Assembly (NCBI RefSeq): GCF_023197165.1
Contig: NZ_JALPRD010000002.1
Span: 124,001-188,000, forward strand
DNA: 64,000 bases
Reading direction: 5' to 3'
Source of the DNA: Sphingopyxis sp. MSC1_008
Lineage (GTDB): Bacteria; Pseudomonadota; Alphaproteobacteria; Sphingomonadales; Sphingomonadaceae
Shown: in pieces, positions 1-7,436 of the stretch
How positions within the stretch are numbered: position 1 is the first letter of the stretch
How the letters are laid out: every line of letters starts with the position of its first letter
Notes under the pieces: generated by a model
The model's input: only the letters and a program-made list of their open reading frames with translations
What the model was told of the DNA's origin: nothing
Database searches by the model: none
Translations under genes and position numbers: made by a program

Positions 1-1
1 G

Positions 2-1402
2 GTCGACTTCGACGAGGCCGCGCCCGCCGCCGACCTCGGAACGCTCGCGCGCACCGCGCCGATCGGTCTGCCGGGGCTCAGCGAATCCGAAACGGTGCGC
101 CACTACACGCGCCTGTCGCGGCAGAATTACGCGATCGACCTTGGGCTCTTCCCGCTCGGCAGCTGCACGATGAAGCACAACCCGCGCCTCAACGAAAAGG
201 TCGCGCGGATGCCCGGCTTCGCCGACGTCCACCCGCTCCAGCCGCAGGAAACGGTGCAGGGCGCCTATGCGGTGATCCACGAGCTCGCCGAATGGCTGAT
301 CACGCTCACCGGCATGCACAGCGTCGCGATGTCGCCCAAGGCGGGCGCGCATGGTGAACTTTGCGGCATCCTCTGCATCAAGGCTGCGCTCGAAGCGCGC
401 GGCGAGGACCGCCGCGTGATCCTCGTCCCCGAAAGCGCGCACGGCACCAACCCTGCGACCGCGGCCTTCGCGGGCTTCACCGTCGAGGACATTCCGGCAA
501 CAGAAGCCGGCCGCGTGAATCTCGAAGCCCTGAAGGCGCGCCTCGGCCCCGATGTCGCGGGGGTGATGATCACCAACCCGAACACCTGCGGCCTGTTCGA
601 GCGCGAGATGAAGGCGATCTCGGACGCGGTCCATGCGGCGGGCGGTTATGTCTATTGCGACGGCGCGAACTTCAACGCCATCGTTGGGCGCGTGCGCCCC
701 GGCGACCTCGGCGTCGATGCGATGCACATCAACCTCCACAAGACCTTTTCGACACCGCACGGCGGCGGCGGACCGGGTTCGGGCCCGGTCGTGCTGTCGG
801 CAGCGCTCGCGCCCTTCGCGCCGCTGCCTTTTGTGACGAAGCACGGCGATGACTTCCGCTTGATCGAGGAGGAGAATGCGGGCGAGGATCATCCGCAGAC
901 CTTCGGCCGCATGACCGCCTTCCACGGCCAGATGGGCATGTTCACGCGCGCACTGACCTATATCCTCAGTCATGGCGCCGACGGCCTCAAGCAGGTTGCC
1001 GAGGACGCGGTGCTCAACGCCAATTATGTGCTGCGTAGCCTCGATGGCGTGCTCGACGCGCCGTTCGGCGGCTCGGGCCCATGCATGCACGAGGCGCTGT
1101 TCAGCGACAAAGGCCTCGCCGAAGGCTTCTCGACGCTCGACATCGCCAAGGGGCTGATCGACGAGGGTTATCACCCGATGACGGTCTATTTCCCGCTCGT
1201 CGTCCACGGCGCGATGCTCGTCGAGCCGACCGAGACCGAAAGCAAGGCCGCGCTCGACCAGTTCATCGGCGCGCTGCGCAGCATCGCGATGCGCGCGAAG
1301 AACGGCGACCCGGCGCTCAAGACCGCGCCGCATTTCGCCCCGCGCGCGCGCCTCGATGAGACGCTCGCGGCGCGGAAGCCCATACTCGCCTGGGAGGGCT
1401 GA
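2..1402 (+). CDS. gcvPB: Glycine dehydrogenase (decarboxylating) subunit 2, 5' end outside window
   Basis: This is the C-terminal half of the split P-protein of the glycine cleavage system. The enzyme decarboxylates glycine on PLP and passes the aminomethyl group to lipoyl-GcvH in the cytoplasm. The frame is open from base 2, so the gene starts upstream; a GTG at 95 lies inside the conserved domain and is not the start. Visible family motifs are the tetrapyrrole-like PLP region HINLHKTFSTPHGGGGPGSG (the Lys binds PLP), the early motif LGSCTMKHNPR and the glycine-rich stretch near GGSGPCMHEA. About 467 codons are present, close to the roughly 500-residue subunit. The TGA stop overlaps the ATG of the next small membrane gene. 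Upstream gcvT, gcvH and gcvPA would be expected just outside the window. Confidence 0.95.
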   Translation, partial: VDFDEAAPAADLGTLARTAPIGLPGLSESETVRHYTRLSRQNYAIDLGLFPLGSCTMKHNPRLNEKVARMPGFADVHPLQPQETVQGAYAVIHELAEWLITLTGMHSVAMSPKAGAHGELCGILCIKAALEARGEDRRVILVPESAHGTNPATAAFAGFTVEDIPATEAGRVNLEALKARLGPDVAGVMITNPNTCGLFEREMKAISDAVHAAGGYVYCDGANFNAIVGRVRPGDLGVDAMHINLHKTFSTPHGGGGPGSGPVVLSAALAPFAPLPFVTKHGDDFRLIEEENAGEDHPQTFGRMTAFHGQMGMFTRALTYILSHGADGLKQVAEDAVLNANYVLRSLDGVLDAPFGGSGPCMHEALFSDKGLAEGFSTLDIAKGLIDEGYHPMTVYFPLVVHGAMLVEPTETESKAALDQFIGALRSIAMRAKNGDPALKTAPHFAPRARLDETLAARKPILAWEG

Positions 1403-1749
1403 TGACCGAACCCGCGCCCGGCCTTGAACGCCCCGAAGGCCGTTCCGGCGCCGGGTGCGTCGCGGCCGGCGCGCTGTTCGCGATCGTCGCGATCCTCGGC
1501 TGGCTGATCGCGATCACCGCCTATGGTCTTGTCGTCGAGCAATGGGAGATGATCGAGGTCCGCCGCGAGTTCAGCTATGACTGGGTCTTCCTCTACGCGC
1601 CGTTGTTCGCGATCGGTCTCGGCCTCGCGGTCGCCTTTCTTGCGTCGCGGCGCGCGTCGGCGGCGCGAATGACCTTGCTGATCACCGTCACCGGCGCCAT
1701 TGCCTTGCTTGCGGGCGTCGTGCTTTTCGGGCTCGGCGGATTGATCTGA
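1402..1749 (+). CDS. Small hypothetical membrane protein (115 aa)
   Basis: This is an unrecognised integral membrane protein. The ATG at 1402 overlaps the gcvPB stop (TGATGA), which suggests translational coupling. Three hydrophobic segments are visible, at about residues 19-46, 61-81 and 91-113. The middle one is followed by a basic patch (SRRASAAR) that fits a cytoplasmic loop. The N-terminal 18 residues are Pro/Gly rich and polar. No catalytic motif or known domain is evident. Position suggests only a shared transcript with gcvPB, not a role in glycine cleavage. Confidence 0.75.
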   Translation: MTEPAPGLERPEGRSGAGCVAAGALFAIVAILGWLIAITAYGLVVEQWEMIEVRREFSYDWVFLYAPLFAIGLGLAVAFLASRRASAARMTLLITVTGAIALLAGVVLFGLGGLI

Positions 1750-1767
1750 CAGGGTGGGGAGCGTGCG

Positions 1768-2214
1768 ATGAGCTGGGACAATATCTTTCTGTTGGCCAAT
1801 TACTGGGCCTTCGCCGGCTGGATCGCGCTCGCTTTCCTGCCGCGTAGTCCGAAGATCCTCGCGGCGATCCTCTATGCGGGCGTTTTCCTCCTTTGCCTCG
1901 CCTACACAATATTGATCGTCGGCTTCCTGACGGGCGGCATCGACCCCGGTGGGGCGAGCGGTGCGGACTTTACGACGCTGAAGGGCGTGATGAAGCTGTT
2001 CGACAGTCCCGGCGGCGCGACGATGGGGTGGATCCATTATCTGGCGTTCGACCTGTTCACGGGCATGTGGATTGCGCGCGACGCCGACCAGAAGGGCTTC
2101 AGCCGCGTCATCCAGTTTCCCTTCCTGTTTCTGACGCTGATGGTCGGTCCGGTTGGGCTGTTCGCATGGCTGATCGTGCGCGAGCGGCGCGCGCGGGCGC
2201 AGGCGAAAAAGTGA
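1768..2214 (+). CDS. ABA4-like / DUF4281 family membrane protein
   Basis: This 148-residue protein has four predicted membrane helices. It carries the segment LFDSPGGATMGWIHYLAFDL followed by GMWIARDA and a final GPVGLFAWLI, which I recognise as the signature of the DUF4281/ABA4 family. Plant ABA4 is needed for neoxanthin formation. Bacterial members are usually annotated only as membrane proteins, and a carotenoid-related job is an extrapolation. The start ATG at 1768 is preceded by a GGGGAG-type ribosome site. The last codon overlaps the GTG start of the following methyltransferase (GTGA), so the two are likely cotranscribed. Confidence 0.8.
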   Translation: MSWDNIFLLANYWAFAGWIALAFLPRSPKILAAILYAGVFLLCLAYTILIVGFLTGGIDPGGASGADFTTLKGVMKLFDSPGGATMGWIHYLAFDLFTGMWIARDADQKGFSRVIQFPFLFLTLMVGPVGLFAWLIVRERRARAQAKK

Positions 2215-2846
2215 CCTCGCAGCCGTGGACGCCAGGCGAGGGTGCGCCGACTGACAAACGCCACGCCCCCGCAACGCTGCGCAATCGTGACGCCATCGTC
2301 GCGGTGCTCGCCGACTGGTTGCCCGCGACGGGAACGATGCTCGAGGTCGCGAGCGGGTCGGGCGAGCACGCGGTCCATTTCGCCGCCGCCTTCCCGCAGT
2401 TCGACTGGCAGCCGAGCGACCCCGATCCGGCGGGGCTGACCTCAATCGCGGCGTACCGGGCAGAGGCCTGTCTCGCGAATATCGCGCAGCCGGTCGCGCT
2501 CGATGCGGCTGCCACCCAATGGCCCGTCGACCGCGCCGATGCGATTCTCTGCATCAACATGGTGCATATCAGCCCGTGGGAGGCGACGCTGGGCCTGTTC
2601 GCGGGCGCGGCGCGGCTGCTCGCGCCCGGCGCGCCGCTGATCCTTTACGGCCCCTATATCGAACCCGATGTGCCGACGGCGACAAGCAATCTCGCCTTCG
2701 ATGACAGCCTGCGCAGCCGCAATCCGGCGTGGGGCCTCCGCGACACCGGCGTCGTCAAAGCCGCCGCCGCCGATGCTGGGCTTGCTTTCGCCGAGCGCCG
2801 CGCGATGCCCGCGAACAATCTGATGCTGCTGTTCCGCCGTACCTGA
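2211..2846 (+). CDS. DUF938 family SAM-dependent methyltransferase
   Basis: This is a predicted cytosolic Rossmann-fold methyltransferase of 211 residues. The SAM-binding motif I is LEVASGSGEHAVHF at about residues 44-57, followed by an acidic DWQPSDPD strand end, and later INMVHISPW and LILYGPY. These match the DUF938 family, whose substrate is unknown. I chose the GTG at 2211 because it overlaps the preceding stop (GTGA) and begins just before the family N-terminus (KRHAPATLRNRDAI). The frame is open further upstream, but that part runs antisense-like through the ABA4-like gene. Confidence 0.85.
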   Translation: MTSQPWTPGEGAPTDKRHAPATLRNRDAIVAVLADWLPATGTMLEVASGSGEHAVHFAAAFPQFDWQPSDPDPAGLTSIAAYRAEACLANIAQPVALDAAATQWPVDRADAILCINMVHISPWEATLGLFAGAARLLAPGAPLILYGPYIEPDVPTATSNLAFDDSLRSRNPAWGLRDTGVVKAAAADAGLAFAERRAMPANNLMLLFRRT

Positions 2847-2904
2847 CGGACCTGACAGGTGCGGCGATCGGCGCTTTACCTCGCGGGTACAGTCGCTAGC
2901 CTTT

Positions 2905-2936
2905 CCTCGATTGCGCGCAAAAGACGCGATTCGAGG
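2905..2936 (+). promoter_or_regulatory. Inverted repeat before the acyl-CoA ligase, overlapping its ribosome site
   Basis: CCTCGA at 2905-2910 is the exact reverse complement of TCGAGG at 2931-2936, and an inner GCG/CGC pair is possible. The right arm runs into the GAGGAGAG ribosome site of the gene starting at 2948. A folded mRNA would therefore hide part of the Shine-Dalgarno sequence. It could equally be a DNA operator, and no regulator is adjacent. Confidence 0.35.
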
Positions 2937-2947
2937 AGAGAGAGCCG

Positions 2948-4507
2948 ATGGGCCGCGACGTTTCGGAGCTGTTTACGTTCGACGAATTCCTGACCCATTG
3001 GGCCAGCGAGCGCCCCGACCGGGTGGCGTTGCGCGAGGAAGGCCGCGTCTATACCTACGCCGAACTCGACGATCGCACCGCGCGCGCCGCATCGGCGCTG
3101 ATCGCCGCGGGGCTGAAGAAGGGTGACCGCATCGCGTGGATCGGCAAGAACAGCGATCTCTATTTCACCCTCTTCTATGGCGCAGCGCGCGCAGGGATCG
3201 TGATGGCGCCGATCGGCTGGCGCCTGTCGCCGACCGAATGGGCCTTCATCGTGAACGACACACAGGCGAAAATGGTGTTTGGGGGGCCGGGGTTCGATAC
3301 GCTCGCCGAGCAGCTCGCGGGCAAGCTCCAGAATGCCCCCGTGATCGTCGGCGCCGCTGATGCCTGGGCAATGATCGACGCGGCTGAGCGCGTGCCCTTC
3401 GAACCCTCAGGCGCCAACGACGCGGTACTCCAACTCTACACTTCCGGCACCACCGGCAATCCCAAGGGCGCGGTGCTGTCGAACCACAACCTCTTCGCGC
3501 TCCGCAAACATTCGAGCACGCTCGACCTGCCCTATACCAAATGGGAGGATGACGAGGCGGTGCTCGTTGCGATGCCGTGCGCGCATATCGGCGGCACGGG
3601 GCTGGGCATCATGGCGCTCGCATCGGGGCTCCCCGGCGTCATCCTCGCCGAATTCAACCCCGATGGCGTGTTCGACGCGGTCGAGCAGCATGGCGTCACG
3701 CGTTTCTTCATCGTCCCCGCCGCGCTCCAGATGCTGCTCATGCACCCGCGCTGCGCCAGCGTCGATTACAGCCGCCTCAAATATATCCTCTATGGCGCCG
3801 CGCCGATCCCGCTCGAATTGCTGCGCCAGTGCATCAAGGTCTTCGGCGCGCAGTTCATCCAAGCCTATGGCATGACCGAGACAACGGGCACCATCTCGAT
3901 GCTGCCGCCCGAGGATCATGATCCTGAAGGCAATGCGCGCATGCGTTCGGCGGGCAAGGCGCTTCCCGGCGTCGAGATCGTCATCCTCGGACCCGATGGC
4001 CAATCGGTCCCGACGGGCGAAGTCGGCGAGGTCGTCACGCGCTCGTCGAACAATATGCTCGGGTATTGGAACCTGCCCGACGCGACCGCCAAGACGATGA
4101 CCGACGACGGCTGGATCCGCACCGGCGACGCGGGCTATCTCGACGAGGACGGCTATCTCTTCATCCACGACCGGATGAAGGACATGATCATCACCGGCGG
4201 CGAGAATGTCTATCCGGCCGAGGTTGAGAGCGCGATCTTCGGCCACCCCGCGGTACAGGAAGTCGCGGTGATTGGTATCCCCGACGAGAGATGGGGCGAG
4301 ACGGTGAAGGCGGTCGTCGTCGCCAAGCCCGGAACGACGGCCGACGAAGCCGACATCATCGCTTGGGCGCGCGAGCGCATCGCGCCCTTCAAATGCCCGC
4401 GCAGTATCGACGTGATCGAGGCGCTGCCAAGGAACGCTAGCGGCAAGATCCTGCGCAAGGATCTGCGTGCTCCCTATTGGGAGGGCTATGCGCGGATGGT
4501 GAATTGA
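2948..4507 (+). CDS. AMP-dependent acyl-CoA synthetase/ligase (ANL family)
   Basis: The enzyme activates a carboxylic acid to an acyl-adenylate and then forms the CoA thioester. Its 519 residues are the usual length. Visible motifs are the P-loop LYTSGTTGNPKG, the adenine-binding YGMTETTG, the hinge region GDAGYLDEDGYLFIHDRMKD, the GGENVYPAEVE motif and the catalytic lysine in NASGKILRKDLR near the C-terminus. The ATG at 2948 follows a GAGGAGAG ribosome site. The gene appears monocistronic: 100 bases separate it from the methyltransferase and a weak hairpin follows. The substrate is not readable from sequence; medium- or long-chain fatty acids or an aromatic acid are both possible. Confidence 0.92.
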   Translation: MGRDVSELFTFDEFLTHWASERPDRVALREEGRVYTYAELDDRTARAASALIAAGLKKGDRIAWIGKNSDLYFTLFYGAARAGIVMAPIGWRLSPTEWAFIVNDTQAKMVFGGPGFDTLAEQLAGKLQNAPVIVGAADAWAMIDAAERVPFEPSGANDAVLQLYTSGTTGNPKGAVLSNHNLFALRKHSSTLDLPYTKWEDDEAVLVAMPCAHIGGTGLGIMALASGLPGVILAEFNPDGVFDAVEQHGVTRFFIVPAALQMLLMHPRCASVDYSRLKYILYGAAPIPLELLRQCIKVFGAQFIQAYGMTETTGTISMLPPEDHDPEGNARMRSAGKALPGVEIVILGPDGQSVPTGEVGEVVTRSSNNMLGYWNLPDATAKTMTDDGWIRTGDAGYLDEDGYLFIHDRMKDMIITGGENVYPAEVESAIFGHPAVQEVAVIGIPDERWGETVKAVVVAKPGTTADEADIIAWARERIAPFKCPRSIDVIEALPRNASGKILRKDLRAPYWEGYARMVN

Positions 4508-4535
4508 GCGACTGACGATTCTTTTGCGTCATCTG

Positions 4536-4551
4536 CTGCCGATAACGGCAG
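4536..4551 (+). terminator. Weak stem-loop after the acyl-CoA ligase gene
   Basis: CTGCCG / CGGCAG pair around an ATAA loop, 28 bases after the stop codon, followed by a T-rich but not pure-T stretch (GTTCATTTGTT). It is a plausible intrinsic terminator with a short stem. Confidence 0.4.
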
Positions 4552-4576
4552 GTTCATTTGTTCGGTGTTCTAGCGC

Positions 4577-4936
4577 GTGCCGATGGAAAACCTCATTGAA
4601 TTCTACCGTCCGCTGAGCTCTGCGCTCGGCCTCAGTACGGGGGCATCGGACAGCCTGCTGCATGTGCACGGCGGCATGGTCGTTCTGTTTCTCGCCCGGA
4701 TCGTGACCCGGCGTTCGCTTGCGACATGGACGCCGTTTCTGTTCGTCTTGGCGGCGGCTATCGCAAAGGAGGTTGCCGACCGCATCGCGCACGGCACGTT
4801 GCGGATGCCGGACAGTGCGTTCGACGTCCTCAATACGATATTCTGGCCCTTCGTCCTGATGGTGGGGCTCCGGTGGCGCCGCGCACGTCCCGAAGAAGCT
4901 CAGGGTGGATCCCGATTGGAACGCGATGGCCGCTAA
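4577..4936 (+). CDS. Hypothetical small membrane protein
   Basis: This unrecognised protein is about 119 residues from the GTG at 4577, or 117 from the ATG at 4583. No strong ribosome site distinguishes the two. It has hydrophobic segments near residues 28-42, 50-65 and 88-100. The spacing and the pattern of a His-containing first helix (LLHVHGGMVVLFLAR), with RIAHGTLRMPDSAFDVLNT before the last helix, loosely recall VanZ-like or DUF2238-like small membrane proteins. I do not assign it. It stands alone between the ligase and a repeat-containing intergenic stretch. Confidence 0.6.
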   Translation: MPMENLIEFYRPLSSALGLSTGASDSLLHVHGGMVVLFLARIVTRRSLATWTPFLFVLAAAIAKEVADRIAHGTLRMPDSAFDVLNTIFWPFVLMVGLRWRRARPEEAQGGSRLERDGR

Positions 4937-4965
4937 CGAGCGATTGCGGACATTCTTCATCATCA

Positions 4966-4984
4966 CCCCGGACTTGATCCGGGG
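4966..4984. repeat. REP-like palindrome CCCCGGA..TCCGGGG
   Basis: A 19-base palindrome (CCCCGGA, five bases, TCCGGGG) sits in the 240-base intergenic stretch 4937-5177. It belongs to the 'CCGGACTTGATCCGGG' type of dispersed palindrome common in alphaproteobacterial intergenic DNA. The rest of the stretch holds no convincing gene. Confidence 0.7.
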
Positions 4985-5145
4985 TCCAAGCAACCGTTTG
5001 GATTGCCGGCCGGGGCCGTGAGAATGTGAAAGCCAACCTCTCCGCCGCCTCATAAATTGACCCCACATCCGGCCTTTCACGCGACCTACACCCCGAAAGG
5101 CCGATGCGTTTTCTCCGTTGGCGTTGCCATACACGGGGGGCACGG

Positions 5146-5171
5146 AGGGCTTCACCACATGGTGGAGCCCT
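5146..5171. terminator. Stem-loop beyond the GST gene
   Basis: AGGGCTTCACCA pairs with TGGTGGAGCCCT (one G-T pair) around a tiny loop. It lies 7 bases past the stop codon of the minus-strand GST gene. On the plus strand it is followed by TTTT. It likely ends transcription from at least one side of this convergent junction. Confidence 0.55.
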
Positions 5172-5177
5172 TTTCCG

Positions 5178-5801
5178 TCAAGCCGCGGCCTTCTGCCGCA
5201 CACGGGCGCGCTGAAACCCTTCGCGCGCCATGCAGCGGTCCAGCCACACCTTTGTCGCTTCGCCCAGCACATCGTCGGCGCCCAGCGTCGTCGCGAGGAA
5301 GGCGGCATAGCCGATCACGATATCGGCGATGGTGAAGCGCCCCGCGACCAGCCACTCGCGCCCGTCGGCGAGCGCCGCCTCGATGCTCTTCGCGCGGCCG
5401 CCGAAGAAGGCTTTGTAATCCTCGACCGCCTGGCTCAGCCGCCGTTCCTCGGGCTCGACGCGCGTGTAACGGATCATGATCGCGAGCGGGAAGGTCAGCG
5501 TCGCGTCGCTGCGGTGCAGCCAGTTGCGCCAAGCCCAATAATCCGCCTCATCGCGCCGCACCTCGAGCGGCGTTCCCTCGGCGATGCGTTCGCAGATCGC
5601 GGCCGATTCGGTCATCAACTGCCCGTCCTCGACCCAGCCGGGAATCGTCATCAGCGGATTGACCGCGCGATAATCGGGTTCGAACGCGCGCGGCGGGAAT
5701 TTGAGCAGGCGCAGGTCGACATCGATCCTGGCCTCTTCGACGGCCCACAGGCAGCGCAGCGAGCGGGCGTCGGGGCAGTGATAGAGGATGGGGAGCGTCA
5801 T
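5178..5801 (-). CDS. Glutathione S-transferase family protein
   Basis: This is a cytosolic GST-like protein of 207 residues, the normal length. The N-terminal thioredoxin-fold half begins ILYHCPDARSLRCLWAVEEA, with the Ser/Cys of the CPDARS stretch as candidate catalytic residue. It contains the cis-Pro region NPLMTIPGW and the glutathione-contacting TESAAI motif. The C-terminal half is all-helical (WAWRNWLHRSD through the end) and includes the GRFTIADIVIGYA N-capping motif typical of GSTs. The ATG at 5801 follows the EamA gene stop by four bases, so the two form one transcription unit. The substrate is unknown. Confidence 0.88.
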   Translation of the reverse strand: MTLPILYHCPDARSLRCLWAVEEARIDVDLRLLKFPPRAFEPDYRAVNPLMTIPGWVEDGQLMTESAAICERIAEGTPLEVRRDEADYWAWRNWLHRSDATLTFPLAIMIRYTRVEPEERRLSQAVEDYKAFFGGRAKSIEAALADGREWLVAGRFTIADIVIGYAAFLATTLGADDVLGEATKVWLDRCMAREGFQRARVRQKAAA

Positions 5802-5805
5802 GCCG

Positions 5806-6750
5806 TCATGCCGTAATGTCCTTTGTGCGCTCGATATGCAGGCGATGCTCGCGCCACGCGATGAACAAACCGCTCGCGATGATCAGCGGGGCGCCGATCC
5901 AAGTTGTGTCGGCGGGCAGGGTGCCAAAAAACCACCAGCCGCAGGCAATCGACCAGAGCAGCGCCGAATAGTCCATCGGAATGACGACCGCCACCGGCGC
6001 GAGGCGCAGCGCGCCGGTCAGCGACATTTGCACAACCGCGCCCGAAAAGCCGAGCCCGAGCAGCAGCAGCCATTGATAGGATGTATGCGGGGTGAAGACG
6101 AAGGGCAGGGCGATGCCCAGCGGAAGCATCGACAGCAGGCTGAACCAGAAGACGATCGTTGTCGCATTTTCGGTGCGGCCGAGGTCGCGGATGGCGATGG
6201 TGATGAGCGCGGTCATCAGCGCGCCGCCCAATGCGATCAACGTCCCGATGCCATGCTCGCCGCTGAACCCGCCGGTGAAATTGGCCGCGGGGTTCAGGAC
6301 GACGAGTACCCCTACAAAGCCGATAATCACGGCGCTCCACCGCTGCCACCCCGTAGGCTCGCCGAGCAGCAGCGCGGCAAAGATCACCGCGAAGATCGGA
6401 ACCGACAGGTTGATCGTCGTCGCTTCGGCCATCGGCAGGAAGATCATGCCGCCGAAATTGCACGCCATGCCGATGAGGCCCATCGTCGCGCGGCGCGCGT
6501 GGGCGCCGATCCGCCGGGTCTTGAGTGACGCGATGCCGCCATGCGACAACGCCCAGGCAAAGACGAGGGGGATCACCACGGCTTGCCGCCAGAACAGGCT
6601 TTCGAGGATATGGATGCCCGATTCGGCGATCAGCTTTACCAGCACGAACATCAGCGACAGGCTGACCATCGCGAGCAACCGCAACCCGATGCCGCCCAGA
6701 TAATTCTGCGGGGGCCTGTCGGGCGGGGCAGGGGACGGCGCGGCGTTCAT
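5806..6750 (-). CDS. EamA/DMT-superfamily transporter
   Basis: This inner-membrane protein of 314 residues has two homologous halves of about five helices each, the classic EamA (drug/metabolite transporter) duplication. Each half contains a GE-type loop (LLLGEPTGWQRW in the first). The N-terminus has a proline-rich cytosolic tail before the first helix (LRLLAMVSLSLMFVLVKLI). The predicted role is export of a small metabolite, and the substrate cannot be inferred. It is upstream in the same transcription unit as the GST. The ATG at 6750 sits 93 bases from the divergent tRNA gene. Confidence 0.88.
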   Translation of the reverse strand: MNAAPSPAPPDRPPQNYLGGIGLRLLAMVSLSLMFVLVKLIAESGIHILESLFWRQAVVIPLVFAWALSHGGIASLKTRRIGAHARRATMGLIGMACNFGGMIFLPMAEATTINLSVPIFAVIFAALLLGEPTGWQRWSAVIIGFVGVLVVLNPAANFTGGFSGEHGIGTLIALGGALMTALITIAIRDLGRTENATTIVFWFSLLSMLPLGIALPFVFTPHTSYQWLLLLGLGFSGAVVQMSLTGALRLAPVAVVIPMDYSALLWSIACGWWFFGTLPADTTWIGAPLIIASGLFIAWREHRLHIERTKDITA

Positions 6751-6842
6751 GCGAAATTGCGCATATCAGCCCGGCCCGCCCGCGCAACCCGTGATCCCTC
6801 TTGCCCCGCCTTCGCAATCCGGCTAGTGGCGCACTCCGGCCT

Positions 6843-6918
6843 AGGGGTATAGCTCAGTTGGTAGAGCATCGGTCTCCAAAACCGAGGGTCGTAGGTTCGA
6901 GTCCTACTGCCCCTGCCA
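6843..6918 (+). tRNA. tRNA-Trp (anticodon CCA)
   Basis: A complete 76-base cloverleaf is visible. The acceptor arm AGGGGTA pairs with TGCCCCT, with one U-G pair. The D arm is AGCTCAGTTGGTAGAGC and the anticodon stem TCGGT/ACCGA has loop CTCCAAA. The T arm is GTAGG/CCTAC with loop TTCGAGT. The anticodon CCA is at 6876-6878, which reads UGG (Trp). The discriminator G and a genomically encoded CCA end at 6918. The structured leader of gdx begins only 13 bases later, so the two may share a primary transcript. Confidence 0.97.
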
Positions 6919-6930
6919 GGTCGCCAAAAA

Positions 6931-7006
6931 GAGGCCACGTCCTCGCCTGCGCGCCAAGCGGGCTTGCAAGTCCGGGACGGCCCGGCAGCCTTTGAAGGAG
7001 GCTGTC
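6931..7006 (+). promoter_or_regulatory. Candidate guanidine-II (mini-ykkC)-like riboswitch upstream of gdx
   Basis: Two conserved hairpins are separated by a variable linker. P1 is GAGG-CCACGT-CCTC (6931-6944). P2 is CCGGG-ACGG-CCCGG (6972-6985), whose ACGG loop fits the ACGR loops of guanidine-II riboswitches. A third stem CAGCCT/AGGCTG (6986-7004) encloses the ribosome site GAAGGAG just before the ATG. The downstream gene is a Gdx-type SMR transporter, the classic target of this riboswitch class. P1 does not show a clean ACGR tetraloop, so the class call is tentative. The same P1 and P2 recur at 7347-7415. Confidence 0.5.
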
Positions 7007-7327
7007 ATGGCCTGGATAAATTTGACGATTGCCGGAATTTTCGAAATCATATGGGCGTTTGCGATGAAGCAATCGGATGGCTTCACGCGGCCTGCGCCGA
7101 CGGCGATCACGCTCGTCGCAATGATCGTGAGCTTCGCCCTGCTGTCGCTGTCGATGAAATCGCTGCCGCTCGGCACCGCCTACACGATCTGGACCGGCAT
7201 CGGCGCGGTCGGTGCCTTTCTGGTCGGCATCTTCGTCCTTGGTGAACAAGCGAATGCGATGCGGATTACCGCGGCACTGCTGATCGTCAGCGGGCTGGTG
7301 ATGATGAAGCTGTCCGCGCCCGCCTGA
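7007..7327 (+). CDS. gdx: SMR-family guanidinium/quaternary-ammonium exporter (Gdx/SugE type)
   Basis: This 106-residue inner-membrane protein has four helices and should act as an antiparallel dimer that exchanges a cation for protons. The N-terminus [20 protein letters not shown] carries the essential membrane glutamate E13. KQSDGFTR, the [20 protein letters not shown] segment and the C-terminal GE motif are hallmarks of the SugE/Gdx branch rather than EmrE. I chose the ATG at 7007 over the in-frame upstream ATG at 6992 because GAAGGAG lies 6 bases before it and the family starts with MAW. Its leader looks like a guanidine-sensing RNA, which fits guanidinium export. Confidence 0.92.
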   Translation: MAWINLTIAGIFEIIWAFAMKQSDGFTRPAPTAITLVAMIVSFALLSLSMKSLPLGTAYTIWTGIGAVGAFLVGIFVLGEQANAMRITAALLIVSGLVMMKLSAPA

Positions 7328-7346
7328 CCGGCGCGTCCTGGCAAGC

Positions 7347-7436
7347 GAGGCCACGTCCTCCCCGGCGCATCGGACTCAAGGGCGGTGCGCCGGCATCAGG
7401 TCCGGGACGGCCCGGCGACTTCCAAAGGAGGCCGCC
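7347..7436 (+). promoter_or_regulatory. Second copy of the gdx-type structured leader, upstream of a nuoA-like gene
   Basis: P1 (7347-7360) and P2 with the ACGG loop (7402-7415) are identical in sequence to the gdx leader. The linker is longer and different, forming its own 8-bp hairpin CCGGCGCA/TGCGCCGG (7362-7393). The ribosome site GGAGG can pair with CTTCC (7419-7431), directly before the GTG at 7437. Conservation of both hairpins with a divergent linker points to a selected RNA element and not a simple recent copy. Confidence 0.5.

Noticed and set aside
6843..6918. tRNA-Trp as an integration site for a mobile element
   Set aside because: No integrase gene, no direct repeat of the tRNA 3' end and no foreign-looking gene block follows.
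7347..7436. Second leader as a simple tandem duplication of the gdx upstream region
   Set aside because: Only the two hairpins match exactly. Linker length and sequence differ throughout, and the second linker has its own 8-bp hairpin.
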